Below are positions 26,013 to 35,488 of a stretch of DNA of 45,135 nucleotides, in pieces. The DNA is from Thermoleophilia bacterium (GTDB lineage: Bacteria; Actinomycetota; Thermoleophilia; Miltoncostaeales; Miltoncostaeaceae), in NCBI GenBank assembly GCA_017882585.1, contig JADGPF010000004.1, forward strand, positions 1-45,135, given 5' to 3'. The stretch's first letter is position 1, and the number at the start of each line of letters is the position of its first letter. The translations under genes and the position numbers were made by a program. The notes beneath the pieces are model-generated. The model did not search any database. It was given only the letters and a program-made list of their open reading frames with translations, and had not been told where the DNA came from.

Positions 26013-27095
26013 CTAGATTCCGCGGACCGACTCGCCCGCGGCGGCGCTCGGAGCGGTCCCCGCGTCGCGGAGTGCGGCGCGCACCGCCGGAGCGACCCGC
26101 GTCCCGAACAGCTCGATCGCATGCATGACGCGTGCGTGCGACTGGCAGCCGACGTCCATCTGGGCGAGGAACCGGGTGTGGCCAAACAGCTCGTGCTCGT
26201 AGAGGACTTTTTCGACGATCTCCTCGGGGCTGCCGACCAACAGCGACCCGTGTGGGCCGCGCAGCTGGTCGAACTGCCCGCGGGTCGCGGGTCCCCACCC
26301 GCGCTCCCGACCAAGCTGGGTCATGGCCTGCGCGTAGCCCGGATAGAACTCCTCGGCGGCCCGCTGGGACGTATCGGCGATGTAACAGAACGAGTTGATT
26401 CCCAGCCGCAGACTGGCCGGGTCGTGGCCCGCGGCACGCGCCGCGTCACGGTACAGCTCGACCAGTGGTCGGAACCGCGCCGGCGCGCCGCCGATGATGG
26501 CGACGGCCAGCGGAATGCCGAGCGTGCCGGCGCGGACCACCGAGGCGGGCGTCCCGCCGACCGCGATCCAGATCGGCAGCGGCGACTGCAGCGGTCGAGG
26601 GTAGATCGTCTGGTTGTCCAACGGCGCGCGAAACCGGCCGGACCAGGTGATCGTCTCCTGCTCGCGCAGCGCCAGCAGCAGGTCGAGCTTCTCGGCGAAC
26701 AGCGGCTCATAGTCACGCAGGTCGTAGCCGAACAGCGGAAACGACTCGGTGAACGAACCGCGGCCGACCATGATCTCCGCGCGGCCGTCCGACAGGAGAT
26801 CGAGGGTCGCATACTGCTCAAACACGCGGACCGGGTCCTCCGAGCCGAGTACCGTGACCGCACTGGTCAGCCGGATACGGTTGGTGCGTTCGGCGGCCGC
26901 GGCCAGCACCATCGCCGGAGCCGACACCGAGAAGTCCGCCCGGTGATGCTCCCCGACGCCGAACACGTCGAGACCCACCTGGTCGGCGAGCTCGATCTCA
27001 TCGATGAGCTCCCGCATCCGCTGATGGGCGCCGACCATCAGGCCCGTCGCCGGATCGCGGTGGGTATCGCCAAAGCTGTACACCCCCAGTTCCAT
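26013..27095 (-). CDS. LLM-class flavin-dependent oxidoreductase
   Basis: A 360-residue bacterial-luciferase-fold protein that should use FMN or F420 for oxidation or monooxygenation. It starts [11 protein letters not shown] and shows [35 protein letters not shown] and [18 protein letters not shown], then [17 protein letters not shown], all typical of the LLM family. The ATG at 27095 has GGGAG upstream; the longer frame is not conserved-looking. Its stop nearly touches that of the convergent transporter. The substrate is unknown. Confidence 0.9.
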   Translation of the reverse strand: MELGVYSFGDTHRDPATGLMVGAHQRMRELIDEIELADQVGLDVFGVGEHHRADFSVSAPAMVLAAAAERTNRIRLTSAVTVLGSEDPVRVFEQYATLDLLSDGRAEIMVGRGSFTESFPLFGYDLRDYEPLFAEKLDLLLALREQETITWSGRFRAPLDNQTIYPRPLQSPLPIWIAVGGTPASVVRAGTLGIPLAVAIIGGAPARFRPLVELYRDAARAAGHDPASLRLGINSFCYIADTSQRAAEEFYPGYAQAMTQLGRERGWGPATRGQFDQLRGPHGSLLVGSPEEIVEKVLYEHELFGHTRFLAQMDVGCQSHARVMHAIELFGTRVAPAVRAALRDAGTAPSAAAGESVRGI

Positions 27096-27167
27096 CACAT
27101 CGCTCCCGGTTGCCGACGCCGTGCCATTGTGACGAGCCCGCCGGCGCGGCGCCCGGCGTACGACGGC

Positions 27168-27173
27168 TAGGAT
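27168..27173 (+). promoter_or_regulatory. Putative leaderless -10 element before the ExoD-like gene
   Basis: TAGGAT ends 6 nt before the ATG at 27180, and there is no Shine-Dalgarno sequence in the gap (GGCCCA). Confidence 0.35.
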
Positions 27174-27179
27174 GGCCCA

Positions 27180-27800
27180 ATGCCCGACGGCGGCGTACTG
27201 CCCGCGCCCACGCGCCTGAGCGACGAGCTCACACGATGGCTTCACGGTGGCGACACCACGCTGGGCGGACTCGTCGCGCTGTTCGGGCCCAAGAGCTTCG
27301 CGGTGACGTTCGTGGTCCTGATGGCGGTCCCGGCACTCCCGTTGCCGACGGGGGGCGCGACGCACGTGTTCGAGATCCTCGTGGCCCTCGGTGCCGTTCA
27401 GCTCATCGCGGGGCGTGACGAGATCTGGATCCCGGCGCGCTGGCGGGGGGTGAACGTCGGGGGCAAGGACGGCAATTCTCGGTTCATCCGGGCGATGCTC
27501 TGGGTCATCCGTACCCTCGAGCGCGTCTCGCGGCCACGGATGAGCCGACTATTCGGGCGGCGCCTGTCGACCGCCGCATTCGGCCTGCTGGTGCTGTGCG
27601 GGACCGTCGGCGCATTCCTGGCACCACCGTTTACAGGCCTCGACACGCTGCCATCGCTGGGCGTGGTCGTATTGGCGCTCGGGGTCCTGCTCGAGGACGC
27701 CGCAATCGTGCTCGTCGGCGTCGCAGTCGGAGCGGCCGGCATCGCGCTGGAGATCTTCCTCGCGGCCACGCTGATCCACGCCGCCGGCCAGCTGCTCTGA
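27180..27800 (+). CDS. ExoD-family exopolysaccharide synthesis membrane protein
   Basis: A 206-residue membrane protein similar to ExoD. It starts with a soluble [11 protein letters not shown] region, then [30 protein letters not shown], whose P-rich ending is a hallmark of the family, then [28 protein letters not shown]. Three to four hydrophobic segments fill the rest ([40 protein letters not shown]). ExoD affects exopolysaccharide production and alkali tolerance in rhizobia; the biochemical role is not established. It is monocistronic, convergent with the DUF2254 gene. Confidence 0.82.
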   Translation: MPDGGVLPAPTRLSDELTRWLHGGDTTLGGLVALFGPKSFAVTFVVLMAVPALPLPTGGATHVFEILVALGAVQLIAGRDEIWIPARWRGVNVGGKDGNSRFIRAMLWVIRTLERVSRPRMSRLFGRRLSTAAFGLLVLCGTVGAFLAPPFTGLDTLPSLGVVVLALGVLLEDAAIVLVGVAVGAAGIALEIFLAATLIHAAGQLL

Positions 27801-27835
27801 GCCGCCCCATGACCTCGGACCGCCCGGAGCGGGTC

Positions 27836-29179
27836 TCAACCGAGCCCGAGCCGGTCCGGGCGGCTGCTGATCTCGGTAAACGCCGGGGGCACCGCGTCGC
27901 GTGCGGCGACGGTCAACTGGTGGCGCAACGTCTCGACGGTCGCTCGGCGGTCCGGCCCGACGAGTTCCTCCAAGACGTCATAGGCGGCTTGCAGCCGCCG
28001 CACGACCTGCGGCGCGCCGGCTCCGTACAGCGCGATCTCCGTAAAGCCGAGCTCGGCCAGACGCGCGAACCCCAACTCCGGCACCCGAACCCGCACGACG
28101 CCCTGGGCATCGACGTACCACCCGCTCGGATCCGGGCGAGTCGCACAGATTGACAGCAAATCCACGATGCGATCGATGACCTGAACCGCGGTCGTCGGGT
28201 CGTTGACGGCGGGCGATAGCGCGCGGCTCGCGACATCGACCAGCTGACGCAGCGCGAAGCCCGGATCCTGCACCAGTGTGCGCTCAGGTCCCACCAGCAT
28301 GTGCCGCAGGACCGCGTCCGCGCCCGGGGCACCGCCGTCACCCCCATGCACGAGTGCGACGGGAGTCCCGAACGCCAGGTACTCGCCCGGCTGCACCACC
28401 AGCTCGATCCAGCATTGGGCCTGCGCAGCCAGCCCCGCCAGGGACAGGATGTCGACCGACATGAGTACTCCGGTGTGGCGTTGGTTGCGCAACAAGACCG
28501 GGGCCGCCGACGGGATTGGCGCGGACGCCGCCTGGTAGGCGCGCTCGGTGGGGATGAACCGTTCGATCGTCTCGCGCCCGCTTTCGGTCACGATGCGCAG
28601 CAGGTACTGGACCCGCAGCAGATGGACGATCCCGTTGGCGAACACGACGAACATCACCAGCGTGACGAGCATCAGCACGTAGAGCGCCGATACGGTGACC
28701 ACCGGCACGTGGGCGTTGGCACCGTCGCGGGTATGGCCGAGCGTGTTGATCGCGAACACCGACGTGGCCAAGAACACACCCAGGGTGCAGTGGGTCAGGC
28801 GCGACCGGACGAACACCCGGACGATGCGCGGGGAGTACTGGCCCCCGGCCAGCTGGATCGCCACGAGTGTCGTCGCAAACACGACCGCGGTGAACGCGAG
28901 CATTCCGCTGGCGATGGTCGCGCTCACCTGTTCGGCCGAGCCACTGGTCGTCCCGGGGAGCAACGCCGAGTGCAGGGCAAGCTGGTTGTCGATCCAGATA
29001 CCGACCGACGACAGCACCAGCGCCGCGAACGCGAACATCAGCGGAACGAACCACATCGAGATCGCGACGCGCTCGCGGAAGTTGAGCCAACGCAGCGCCA
29101 CGGGCTGGGCGGTCAGTGCCCGTACCATCGTTGCCGAGCTCGTCGCATCGGGGCCGCCGGCCTCAGGCACCTGCGTCAT
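27836..29179 (-). CDS. DUF2254 family membrane protein
   Basis: A 447-residue protein with four N-terminal membrane helices (WFVPLMFAFAALVLSSVGI; MLAFTAVVFATTLVAIQLA; LGVFLATSVFAI; VLMLVTLVMFVVFANGI) and a long cytoplasmic C-terminal part. GGQYSPRIVRVFVRSRLTHCTLGVFLATSV and SPAVNDPTTAVQVIDRIVDLL are the conserved stretches I associate with DUF2254. The function is not known. The ATG at 29179 is chosen; in-frame alternatives at 29215 and 29245 lack better ribosome sites. It lies 10 codons or so downstream of no obvious promoter, and its neighbours suggest no operon. Confidence 0.85.
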   Translation of the reverse strand: MTQVPEAGGPDATSSATMVRALTAQPVALRWLNFRERVAISMWFVPLMFAFAALVLSSVGIWIDNQLALHSALLPGTTSGSAEQVSATIASGMLAFTAVVFATTLVAIQLAGGQYSPRIVRVFVRSRLTHCTLGVFLATSVFAINTLGHTRDGANAHVPVVTVSALYVLMLVTLVMFVVFANGIVHLLRVQYLLRIVTESGRETIERFIPTERAYQAASAPIPSAAPVLLRNQRHTGVLMSVDILSLAGLAAQAQCWIELVVQPGEYLAFGTPVALVHGGDGGAPGADAVLRHMLVGPERTLVQDPGFALRQLVDVASRALSPAVNDPTTAVQVIDRIVDLLSICATRPDPSGWYVDAQGVVRVRVPELGFARLAELGFTEIALYGAGAPQVVRRLQAAYDVLEELVGPDRRATVETLRHQLTVAARDAVPPAFTEISSRPDRLGLG

Positions 29180-29255
29180 GCGGGGACTCTGCCACAGTTG
29201 CCGCGGTTCGCCCATCGCCGCACGACCACGCGACGGTCGGGGCACCGCCGTCCGG

Positions 29256-30047
29256 CTACCGCCGGGGCACCCCGGCCAGACACAGCGCCACCATCCGCCG
29301 CGGGGCGTTGGTCAGCTGCGGAAACAGCCGCGCACGCTTCGGATAGCGCACATGGCTCTTCCCCTGCTCGATCGCGTTGACGGCGTGGTGCGCAAGCGTG
29401 TCGCGATCGACGTCGGCCAGCAAACCCAGCCGGTTGAACCGGGCGAAGCACGCGGCGGTCGGGGCATACGAGGTCACCGAGTCGGCCATGTCGGTTGGCC
29501 GTACCAAGCCCGGCTCGACGACCGTCAGGCCAACCGGCAGGCCCTTGAGCTCAAGCCGGATTCCCTCGGACATGTGGGTGACGTATGCCTTCGTACCCGC
29601 GTAGACGGCGATCCCGGGAAACGTCCCCGATCCCGCCAACGAGGAGATCATCACGAGGTGCCCGCCACCACGCGCGATCATGCCGGGCAACGCCTGACGG
29701 GTCAGCTCGCTCACCGCGAGTACGTTGAGCCGGATCAGCCGCTCGAGATCTTCGCCCGACAGCTCGGCGAAGCCCCCCGCGAGGTCGATGCCCGCGTTGT
29801 TGATCAGGACGTCGATCGGTCCCACCTCATCCTCGATGCGCGCGATAAGCCCCGCGGTGACGGACGCGTCGGCCAGATCGGCCGTCACGGCGTGCCCGCC
29901 CAGCTCCGTGGCGAGATCCGCGAGAGGCCCTGCGCTGCGTGCGACGACCGTGACGCGAGCCCCGCGGGCGGCGCACTCGCGGGCCAGAGCGGCACCGATG
30001 CCGCGTGAGGCACCGGTGATGACGACGTTGCGATCTCCGAGCTGCAT
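29256..30047 (-). CDS. Short-chain dehydrogenase/reductase
   Basis: A 263-residue NAD(P)-dependent oxidoreductase. The cofactor motif TGASRGIGAALA lies at about residues 11-22, NNAG near 88, and the catalytic Ser and YxxxK are in MISSLAGSGTFPG and VYAGTKAYV. The C-terminus (RYPKRARLFPQLTNAPRRM) is that of lipid- or ketone-type classical SDRs, often annotated as fatty-acyl or sterol-like. A GGGGGAAG Shine-Dalgarno sequence precedes the ATG at 30047. It diverges from the marR-MFS unit and may be a target of the same regulator. Confidence 0.92.
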   Translation of the reverse strand: MQLGDRNVVITGASRGIGAALARECAARGARVTVVARSAGPLADLATELGGHAVTADLADASVTAGLIARIEDEVGPIDVLINNAGIDLAGGFAELSGEDLERLIRLNVLAVSELTRQALPGMIARGGGHLVMISSLAGSGTFPGIAVYAGTKAYVTHMSEGIRLELKGLPVGLTVVEPGLVRPTDMADSVTSYAPTAACFARFNRLGLLADVDRDTLAHHAVNAIEQGKSHVRYPKRARLFPQLTNAPRRMVALCLAGVPRR

Positions 30048-30182
30048 CCGCTTCCCCCTCGAACATGAGATCCCGATCGACGCGTGACTCTCGCCGCCGC
30101 GCCAATGGGCTTGTGTCAAGCCTATGCCGACCGTGCCCAGGCTGCGCGCCGCACCGGACCCAGCGGTCACGATCGCCCGGCG

Positions 30183-30209
30183 GATCATTTCGTTAGGTAG
30201 CGAATGATC
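30183..30209 (+). promoter_or_regulatory. Inverted-repeat operator at the marR-MFS promoter
   Basis: GATCATTTCG (30183-30192) and CGAATGATC (30201-30209) are complementary except for one extra T, around an 8-nt centre TTAGGTAG. It lies directly upstream of marR, and a TACCAT (30213-30218) follows as possible -10. A second small inverted repeat, GGCTTG-TGT-CAAGCC (30108-30122), lies nearer the divergent SDR gene. Autorepression by MarR is the natural reading. Confidence 0.55.
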
Positions 30210-30225
30210 TGGTACCATGACGTCT

Positions 30226-30699
30226 ATGGCCGACACCGTGTCCTCCGCACCCTCGCCGACCGGCGCCGCGCAGGCCGCCGCGGTCGGCGAGGTCCTCGAC
30301 GCCTTCGGCGAGCTCTTGGTCGCCCAGCGCCGGTTGCGCGGTCGCGATGCACGCCATACCGGCGAGCTCAGCTTCGCGCAGGCCCGCGTCTTGGCCGAGC
30401 TCGACGACGAGGGCTGCCCGGCGAGCAAGCTCGCCGAGAAGGCCGGCATGACACCGGCGAGCGTGACGTGCATGCTCGATGCCCTCGAACACCAGGGGCT
30501 CGTGACGCGTGTCCGGTCCGAGCGGGATCGGCGGGTCATGCTCACCCATCTCACCGAGCGCGGCCGGCTGCTGCGTGACCAGAAGCGCGCCGCCGCGCGC
30601 TGTGCCTTCGAGGACGCGCTGGCGCGACTCAATCCGGACGAGCTCGCGGCGACGCCCCGCGTGCTGAGGCTGCTCGCCGCGGTGATGGAGGCCATGTGA
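30226..30699 (+). CDS. MarR-family transcriptional regulator
   Basis: A 157-residue winged-helix dimer that should bind the repeat just upstream and release it on binding a small molecule. The recognition region is SKLAEKAGMTPASVTCMLDALEHQGLVTRVRSERDRRVMLTHLTERG, with the wing Asp-Arg-Arg typical of MarR. Two ATGs are possible, at 30217 and 30226. I prefer 30226 because TACCAT then ends 7 nt upstream, matching other leaderless-looking genes here. Its stop overlaps the GTG of the MFS gene (GTGA), so regulator and pump are co-translated. Confidence 0.92.
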   Translation: MADTVSSAPSPTGAAQAAAVGEVLDAFGELLVAQRRLRGRDARHTGELSFAQARVLAELDDEGCPASKLAEKAGMTPASVTCMLDALEHQGLVTRVRSERDRRVMLTHLTERGRLLRDQKRAAARCAFEDALARLNPDELAATPRVLRLLAAVMEAM

Positions 30700-32258
30700 C
30701 CGCGCGCGCCACCGATCACCGTCGTCAGCTCGTGGCGGTGCTCGGCAGCCTCATGGTCGTCATGCTCCTCGCGGCGCTCGACCAGACGATCGTTGCGACC
30801 GCGCTGCCGACGATCGTCGGCGATCTCGGCGGCTTGGAGCATCTGTCGTGGGTCGTCACGGCGTACCTGCTCGCCCAAACGGTCGTCACGCCGCTCTACG
30901 GCAAGCTCGGGGACCAGTACGGGCGCAAGCGGGTGCTGCAGGCGGCGATCGTGATCTTCCTGATCGGCTCGATCCTCTGCGGGCTCGCCCAGTCGATGCC
31001 CGAACTGATCCTGTTTCGAGCGATCCAGGGGCTCGGCGGCGGCGGACTGATGGTGGGCGCGCAGGCGGCGCTTGGCGACGTGGTGCCGCCCCGCCAGCGT
31101 GGCCGCTACACCGGGCTGTTCATCGCCATCTTCGGGGCGGCAAGCGTCGCCGGGCCGCTTTTGGGCGGATTCATCACCACGAACTTGAGCTGGCGCTGGA
31201 TCTTCTACATCAACATCCCGATCGGGCTTGCGGCGCTCGTCGTGCTGGGCGTGGCGTTCCCGAAGGTCGCCTCGAACCTGCGCCCGTCGATCGACTACCT
31301 CGGCACGTCGCTGCTGGCCATCGGTCTCACGGCTGTGGTCTTGGTGACCACGCTCGGCGGCACGACCCTCGCCTGGACATCGCCGACGATCCTCGCCATG
31401 GCGGTCGGTGGCGTGCTCGCGCTGGTGGCGTTCTTCGTCGTCGAGGGGCGCGCCGCCGAGCCGGTGCTCCCGCCCCGTCTCTGGCGCAGCCGTACCTTCA
31501 CGCTCACCAGCGCGGTCGGCTTCATCATCGGCTTCTCGCTGTATGGCGCGCTGACGTTCCTGCCCCTGTTCCAGCAGGTCGTCCGCGGCGCGAGTCCGAC
31601 CGCGTCGGGCTTGCAGCTGTTGCCGTTGATGCTGGGGCTGATCGTGTCCTCGGTGGGCTCGGGCCGTCTGATCGCACGTACCGGCCATTACCGCGTCTTT
31701 CCGATCGTCGGTACCGGCTTGACGGTGGTCGGACTGACGCTGCTCGCGCAAATGGGTCCGACGACATCCACGGCCACGGCTGCCGGGTTCATGGTCGTAC
31801 TGGGGTTCGGCCTGGGGATGGTCATGCAGGTGCTGATCCTGGCGGTCCAGAACGACGCCCCCTACGCAGACCTCGGCGTCGCCACGGCAGGAGCGACACT
31901 GTTCCGCTCGATCGGCGGATCGATCGGCACGGCCGCGCTCGGCGCGGTGTTCACCAACCGTCTGATCCATGAGCTGACCAGCCGCCTGCCGGCGGGCGCC
32001 GGCGCGCTCGCGCACGCGGGCAACGTCAATCCCGCCGCGGTCGCCGCGTTGCCCGCACCGGTCCGCGGGTCGTACCTGGACGGGTTCTCCGCGGCGCTCG
32101 GCACGGTGTTCACGGTCGCGGCGATCGCGGCGGTCCTTGCCTTTGCGCTGACCTGGTTCCTCCGGGAGGTGCCCCTTCGGACCACGCTGCGCGACGAGGT
32201 TCCCGACACCACGACCGTTGACGCGACGGTCTCGGTCGGGGAGCGCGTCCCGGGCTGA
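30696..32258 (+). CDS. MFS multidrug-type transporter, DHA2 family
   Basis: A 520-residue inner-membrane proton antiporter with about 14 hydrophobic segments, the DHA2 (EmrB/QacA) plan. Early LAALDQTIVATALPTIVGDL is the D1-type motif, motif A is GKLGDQYGRKRVLQ, and motif C is AASVAGPLLGGFI. The C-terminus is a short cytoplasmic tail. It starts with GTG at 30696 inside the marR stop. Co-transcription with MarR points to efflux of a toxic small molecule sensed by that regulator; the substrate is not readable. Confidence 0.93.
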   Translation: MTARATDHRRQLVAVLGSLMVVMLLAALDQTIVATALPTIVGDLGGLEHLSWVVTAYLLAQTVVTPLYGKLGDQYGRKRVLQAAIVIFLIGSILCGLAQSMPELILFRAIQGLGGGGLMVGAQAALGDVVPPRQRGRYTGLFIAIFGAASVAGPLLGGFITTNLSWRWIFYINIPIGLAALVVLGVAFPKVASNLRPSIDYLGTSLLAIGLTAVVLVTTLGGTTLAWTSPTILAMAVGGVLALVAFFVVEGRAAEPVLPPRLWRSRTFTLTSAVGFIIGFSLYGALTFLPLFQQVVRGASPTASGLQLLPLMLGLIVSSVGSGRLIARTGHYRVFPIVGTGLTVVGLTLLAQMGPTTSTATAAGFMVVLGFGLGMVMQVLILAVQNDAPYADLGVATAGATLFRSIGGSIGTAALGAVFTNRLIHELTSRLPAGAGALAHAGNVNPAAVAALPAPVRGSYLDGFSAALGTVFTVAAIAAVLAFALTWFLREVPLRTTLRDEVPDTTTVDATVSVGERVPG

Positions 32259-32533
32259 GCACGAGCACGAGCGGCGCGATCGGGCTGCCGGCCATATCGC
32301 CGTGGGGTGGGCACACGATCGGCGACACACGCACCGTCCGGTTGGTAATCGCCCGACGTCCGATGCACAATGGTCCTGCCGTCCCCCCATTCGGAGACAA
32401 GAGGCCGCGCGCGCCAGGTGCGCCGGTCAACCAGTGACGTGACGAGGATCATCGGGGATACCGTGCTCCCCCCGGTCGCAACGGTGCGCCGCCGTGCGTA
32501 CCCTGTGCGCTGCCGCAACGTGCGCGGGGGATC

Positions 32534-34366
32534 GTGAGCGACCACACACCGACCCCGTGGCCGGAGCCCGACGACACCGGCCACGGTCGCGCGCCACGCC
32601 TGGCGTACATGCCCGGCGTGGACGGTCTGCGGGCGCTCGCCGTGGCGGCGGTGGTCGCGTATCACGCCGGCCTGTCGTGGTTGCCGGGTGGCTTCCTGGG
32701 GGTTGACGTCTTCCTGGTGATCAGCGGCTACCTGATCACCTCACTGCTGCTGGTGGAATTGCAGGTCACGGGCAAGATCGACCTGCCCCGTTTCTGGTTC
32801 CGGCGCGCGCGCCGCCTGCTGCCGGCGGTCCTGGTGATGATCGCGCTCGTGCTCGCGGTGATGGCGCTCCTGCACCCGGACGAAGTTGGCGCGCTGCGTG
32901 GCGCAGTCGTGGCCTCGCTGTTCTACGTCACGAACTGGTACCAGATCTTCGCCAAGCAGTCGTACTTCGCGCAGTACGCGCGGCCGTCGGTGTTCCAGCA
33001 CCTGTGGTCGCTCGCCGTCGAAGAGCAGTTCTACCTGCTCTGGCCACCAATCCTCGCCGCCGGCATGCTCTGGTTCGGCAAGCGGCGGCTGATCTACGGT
33101 GTGCTGGCGGGCCTTGCCGGATCGACGATCCTGGCATGGGTGCTCTTCAAGCCGTTTACCGACCCGTCGCGGATCTACTACGGCACCGACACCCGTGCCG
33201 CAGGCCTGCTCGTCGGCGTGCTGCTGGCCTTCGCGTGGCCTGCCACCCGGCTCGCTCCCACACGTCATCGCCGTGCCGCGGTGCTCTTGGATGCGCTCGG
33301 CGTCGCGGCGCTCGCCGCATTGTTCGGGCTGATGATGTGGCTCGGCCAGTTCGACCGCTGGCTGTACCAGGGCGGCTTTCTCACGGTCGCCCTGGTGACC
33401 GGCGTGCTGTTGGCGGTGGTCGCCCACCCGTCGTCGCTGCTGGGGCGCGCCTTCGCGCTCCCGCTGTTCGTGTGGATCGGCAAGCGCAGTTACGGCATCT
33501 ACCTCTGGCATTGGCCGGTCCTCGAGCTCACCCGCGCGCACACCGACGTGCCGTTTGGCGGTCCACCGCTCGTGGTGCTACAGATCGCGCTGACGGTGGG
33601 CATCGCCGAGCTGTCATACCGCTACATCGAGATCCCGATCAGAGTTCATGGGCTGCGCGGGCTGCGCGACCGACTGCTCGTCGCGGGCGAGGCGGGGCGC
33701 AAGCGACGGCTGGCGGCGCTCGCCGGAGCGACGGCCACCGTCATGCTGGCGATCTTCGTCGCGTTCGTGCCGGCGCATACGCTCAAGATCAAAGTCGTTC
33801 CGGCGTCGGCGGGCAAGGGTGTCTTCTCACGGACGACGGCCGGATCGCGCCTGTCCCCGGCCGAGACCAAGCGGCGCTTCCAGGCCGCGGTCGCGGCCGG
33901 CCCGGTCGTCGCCGTCGGCGACTCGGTGATGCTCGGGGCCGCCCCCGCACTGCAGACCGTGTTCGGCCGGCATCTTATCGTCAACGCCGTCGAAGGACGC
34001 CAGTTCTCCGCGGCCGCGTCGCTGGTGACGGCCTACGAACGCCGCCTGCACCCGAAGCTGATCATCATTCATCTCGGCAACAACGGCTATATACCGTTCG
34101 CGCAACTTCAGTCGATGCTGGCCACCCTGCGTCCGGCCCATACCGTCGTGCTCATCAACCTGCACGTCGACAAGCCATGGCAGAACTCGGTCAACGACGC
34201 ACTCGCGTACGCCGCACGCACACACCCCAATGTCATCGTCGCCGATTGGCGCAACGCGGTCGCCGGGCGTACCGGCATCTTCTACGACGGTACCCACGTT
34301 ACCCCGGCCGGGGCGCACCTCTACGCCACGGTGCTCGTCGGCGCAATCGCCGCGCGTGACCCCTAG
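32534..34366 (+). CDS. Acyltransferase-3/SGNH fusion (OafA/OatA type)
   Basis: A 610-residue membrane protein in two parts. Residues about 25-390 are the acyltransferase-3 domain with roughly ten helices: MPGVDGLRALAVAAVVAYHAG (the His is catalytic in the family), FLGVDVFLVISGYLIT, and LWSLAVEEQFYLLWP. After a single helix near 405 comes an extracytoplasmic SGNH hydrolase-like domain from about 440: VAVGDSVMLGAAP carries the Ser, GNNGY the Asn, and DGTHVTPAGAHLY the Asp/His. Such fusions O-acylate peptidoglycan or surface polysaccharide. It starts at a GTG with GGGGGATC upstream. It is monocistronic. Confidence 0.93.
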   Translation: MSDHTPTPWPEPDDTGHGRAPRLAYMPGVDGLRALAVAAVVAYHAGLSWLPGGFLGVDVFLVISGYLITSLLLVELQVTGKIDLPRFWFRRARRLLPAVLVMIALVLAVMALLHPDEVGALRGAVVASLFYVTNWYQIFAKQSYFAQYARPSVFQHLWSLAVEEQFYLLWPPILAAGMLWFGKRRLIYGVLAGLAGSTILAWVLFKPFTDPSRIYYGTDTRAAGLLVGVLLAFAWPATRLAPTRHRRAAVLLDALGVAALAALFGLMMWLGQFDRWLYQGGFLTVALVTGVLLAVVAHPSSLLGRAFALPLFVWIGKRSYGIYLWHWPVLELTRAHTDVPFGGPPLVVLQIALTVGIAELSYRYIEIPIRVHGLRGLRDRLLVAGEAGRKRRLAALAGATATVMLAIFVAFVPAHTLKIKVVPASAGKGVFSRTTAGSRLSPAETKRRFQAAVAAGPVVAVGDSVMLGAAPALQTVFGRHLIVNAVEGRQFSAAASLVTAYERRLHPKLIIIHLGNNGYIPFAQLQSMLATLRPAHTVVLINLHVDKPWQNSVNDALAYAARTHPNVIVADWRNAVAGRTGIFYDGTHVTPAGAHLYATVLVGAIAARDP

Positions 34367-34367
34367 C

Positions 34368-34379
34368 GGCGGAACCGCC
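34368..34379. terminator. Short hairpin between convergent acyltransferase and UspA genes
   Basis: GGCGG-AA-CCGCC fills the 13-bp gap between the two stop codons. The stem is only 5 bp and no T run follows on either strand, so terminator function is a guess. Confidence 0.25.
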
Positions 34380-34823
34380 CTACTCCAGGTGCTCATCCTC
34401 GGTCGGGAACGAGAGCATCGGCACGTTGGTGTGGAAATGCACGGCCCCGTTGACGCTGCCGAGAATCCCGGCGCGCGTCGCGCTGCGACCGCGGGACCCG
34501 AGGACGACCAAGTCGTAGTCGCCAGCGCGGAGCTCATCGACGACCTCGTGGCTCGCGTGGCCCGTGCGCAGCACGGTGTGCACAGCGACGCCATCGGGCA
34601 CGCTTGCGCGTGCGTTGCGGAGGATTCCCGCCGCCCATTGTTCGGCACTGTCCTGGATGCCGCGCGGGTCGCCCCCGGCCACCGGCATGAGCGTCGGCAC
34701 GGGCGGCGCGACGGTGAGGATCGTCAGGCGTGCGCCCTGGGCGTGCGCGAGATCGATCGCCTCCTGCAGCGCGTGCTGCGCCGTGGGCGACCCGTCGACG
34801 GCGATGAGAATGCTGCTGAACAT
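34380..34823 (-). CDS. Universal stress protein, UspA family
   Basis: A 147-residue single-domain cytosolic USP. The N-terminal ILIAVDGSPTAQHAL and the C-terminal ATP-binding loop GSRGRSATRAGILGSV (G2xG9xGS pattern) indicate the ATP-binding class. Such proteins are induced by stress or low oxygen; the exact action is not known. GAGAGG lies upstream of the ATG. It is followed by the convergent acyltransferase and lies 31 bp downstream of tetR on the same strand, so they may share a transcript. Confidence 0.93.
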   Translation of the reverse strand: MFSSILIAVDGSPTAQHALQEAIDLAHAQGARLTILTVAPPVPTLMPVAGGDPRGIQDSAEQWAAGILRNARASVPDGVAVHTVLRTGHASHEVVDELRAGDYDLVVLGSRGRSATRAGILGSVNGAVHFHTNVPMLSFPTEDEHLE

Positions 34824-34854
34824 CGGTCTGACCTCTCGTTCGGTGTCCGGGGTG

Positions 34855-35478
34855 TCAATGGTCGGGCGGCATCGCGGCGGCGCCGACGCCGGTCAGCAGC
34901 GAGCGCACCGCCAGCGCGTGGGCGGCCTCGGCGGACGTCCGGCCTTGGGCGACCGCCTCGCGGGCGGCCCGCAGCACGCCGATCAGCACCGCAAGCACGA
35001 AGTCGGGCGGGAATCGGGGGTCGAGTTCGCCGTCCGCCTGGCCGCGCACGATCAGCTCACGCAGCGGCCGTTCGATGGCGTCGGTGAGTGCGCGCTGCTC
35101 GGGGTCCGAACGATCCGGTGGCGCGGCGTCGAGCAGCACCCGGTATCGATCGAGCACGGGTACGAGCGTCGCCAGCACCGCCCCGAGCGCGTCGCGCACC
35201 GACGCCTGGGCGAAGACCTGGTGATCGAGGGCCTCCCGGCAATCGCGTAACGCGCGCAAGCGGATCGCCCGGACGAGCTCGTCGCGGTTGGCAAAATGCC
35301 GATAGACCGTCGCGCGCCCGACCCCGCTGGCCGTCGCGACTTCCCGCATGCTCGCGTCGATGTTCTCACCGAGCACACGTGTCGCGGCATCGACGATGCG
35401 CGCTTCGGTGCGCTCGCGCGCGGCCGCGGTGGCGGCGGAACTGTCAGCGGGCAGGTTCATGAGACAATCTTGTCTCAT
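34855..35478 (-). CDS. TetR-family transcriptional regulator
   Basis: A 207-residue dimeric repressor (201 if started at 35460). The HTH is RIVDAATRVLGENIDASMREVATASGVGRATVYRHFANRDELV split over helices 1-3, with GRATVYRHF as recognition helix. The C-terminal two-thirds is the variable ligand domain. The perfect palindrome 35459-35478 spans both possible ATGs, which are in frame and 18 nt apart because each palindrome end carries one. TATGAT ends 8 nt before the outer ATG, favouring a leaderless start at 35478. It is divergent from the MFS gene that it presumably represses. Confidence 0.92.
   Translation of the reverse strand: MRQDCLMNLPADSSAATAAARERTEARIVDAATRVLGENIDASMREVATASGVGRATVYRHFANRDELVRAIRLRALRDCREALDHQVFAQASVRDALGAVLATLVPVLDRYRVLLDAAPPDRSDPEQRALTDAIERPLRELIVRGQADGELDPRFPPDFVLAVLIGVLRAAREAVAQGRTSAEAAHALAVRSLLTGVGAAAMPPDH
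35459..35478. promoter_or_regulatory. Perfect palindromic TetR operator
   Basis: ATGAGACAA-TC-TTGTCTCAT, 9-bp perfect arms. It covers the tetR start and overlaps the -35-like GAGACA (35461-35466) of the divergent MFS gene, so one bound dimer could block both directions. Confidence 0.75.
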
Positions 35479-35488
35479 ACATGATAAT
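35461..35488 (+). promoter_or_regulatory. Putative promoter of the second MFS gene
   Basis: GAGACA (35461-35466), 16-bp spacer, GATAAT (35483-35488). GATAAT sits in a small AT-rich palindrome ATGATAATCAT (35481-35491). The transcript would have a leader of about 36 nt with a strong GGAGGAG ribosome site. Confidence 0.5.

Noticed and set aside
30048-32390. Very long minus-strand frame extending the SDR gene
   Set aside because: It is rich in Arg, Gln and His, antisense to the clear MarR and MFS genes, and the SDR has its own SD and start at 30047.
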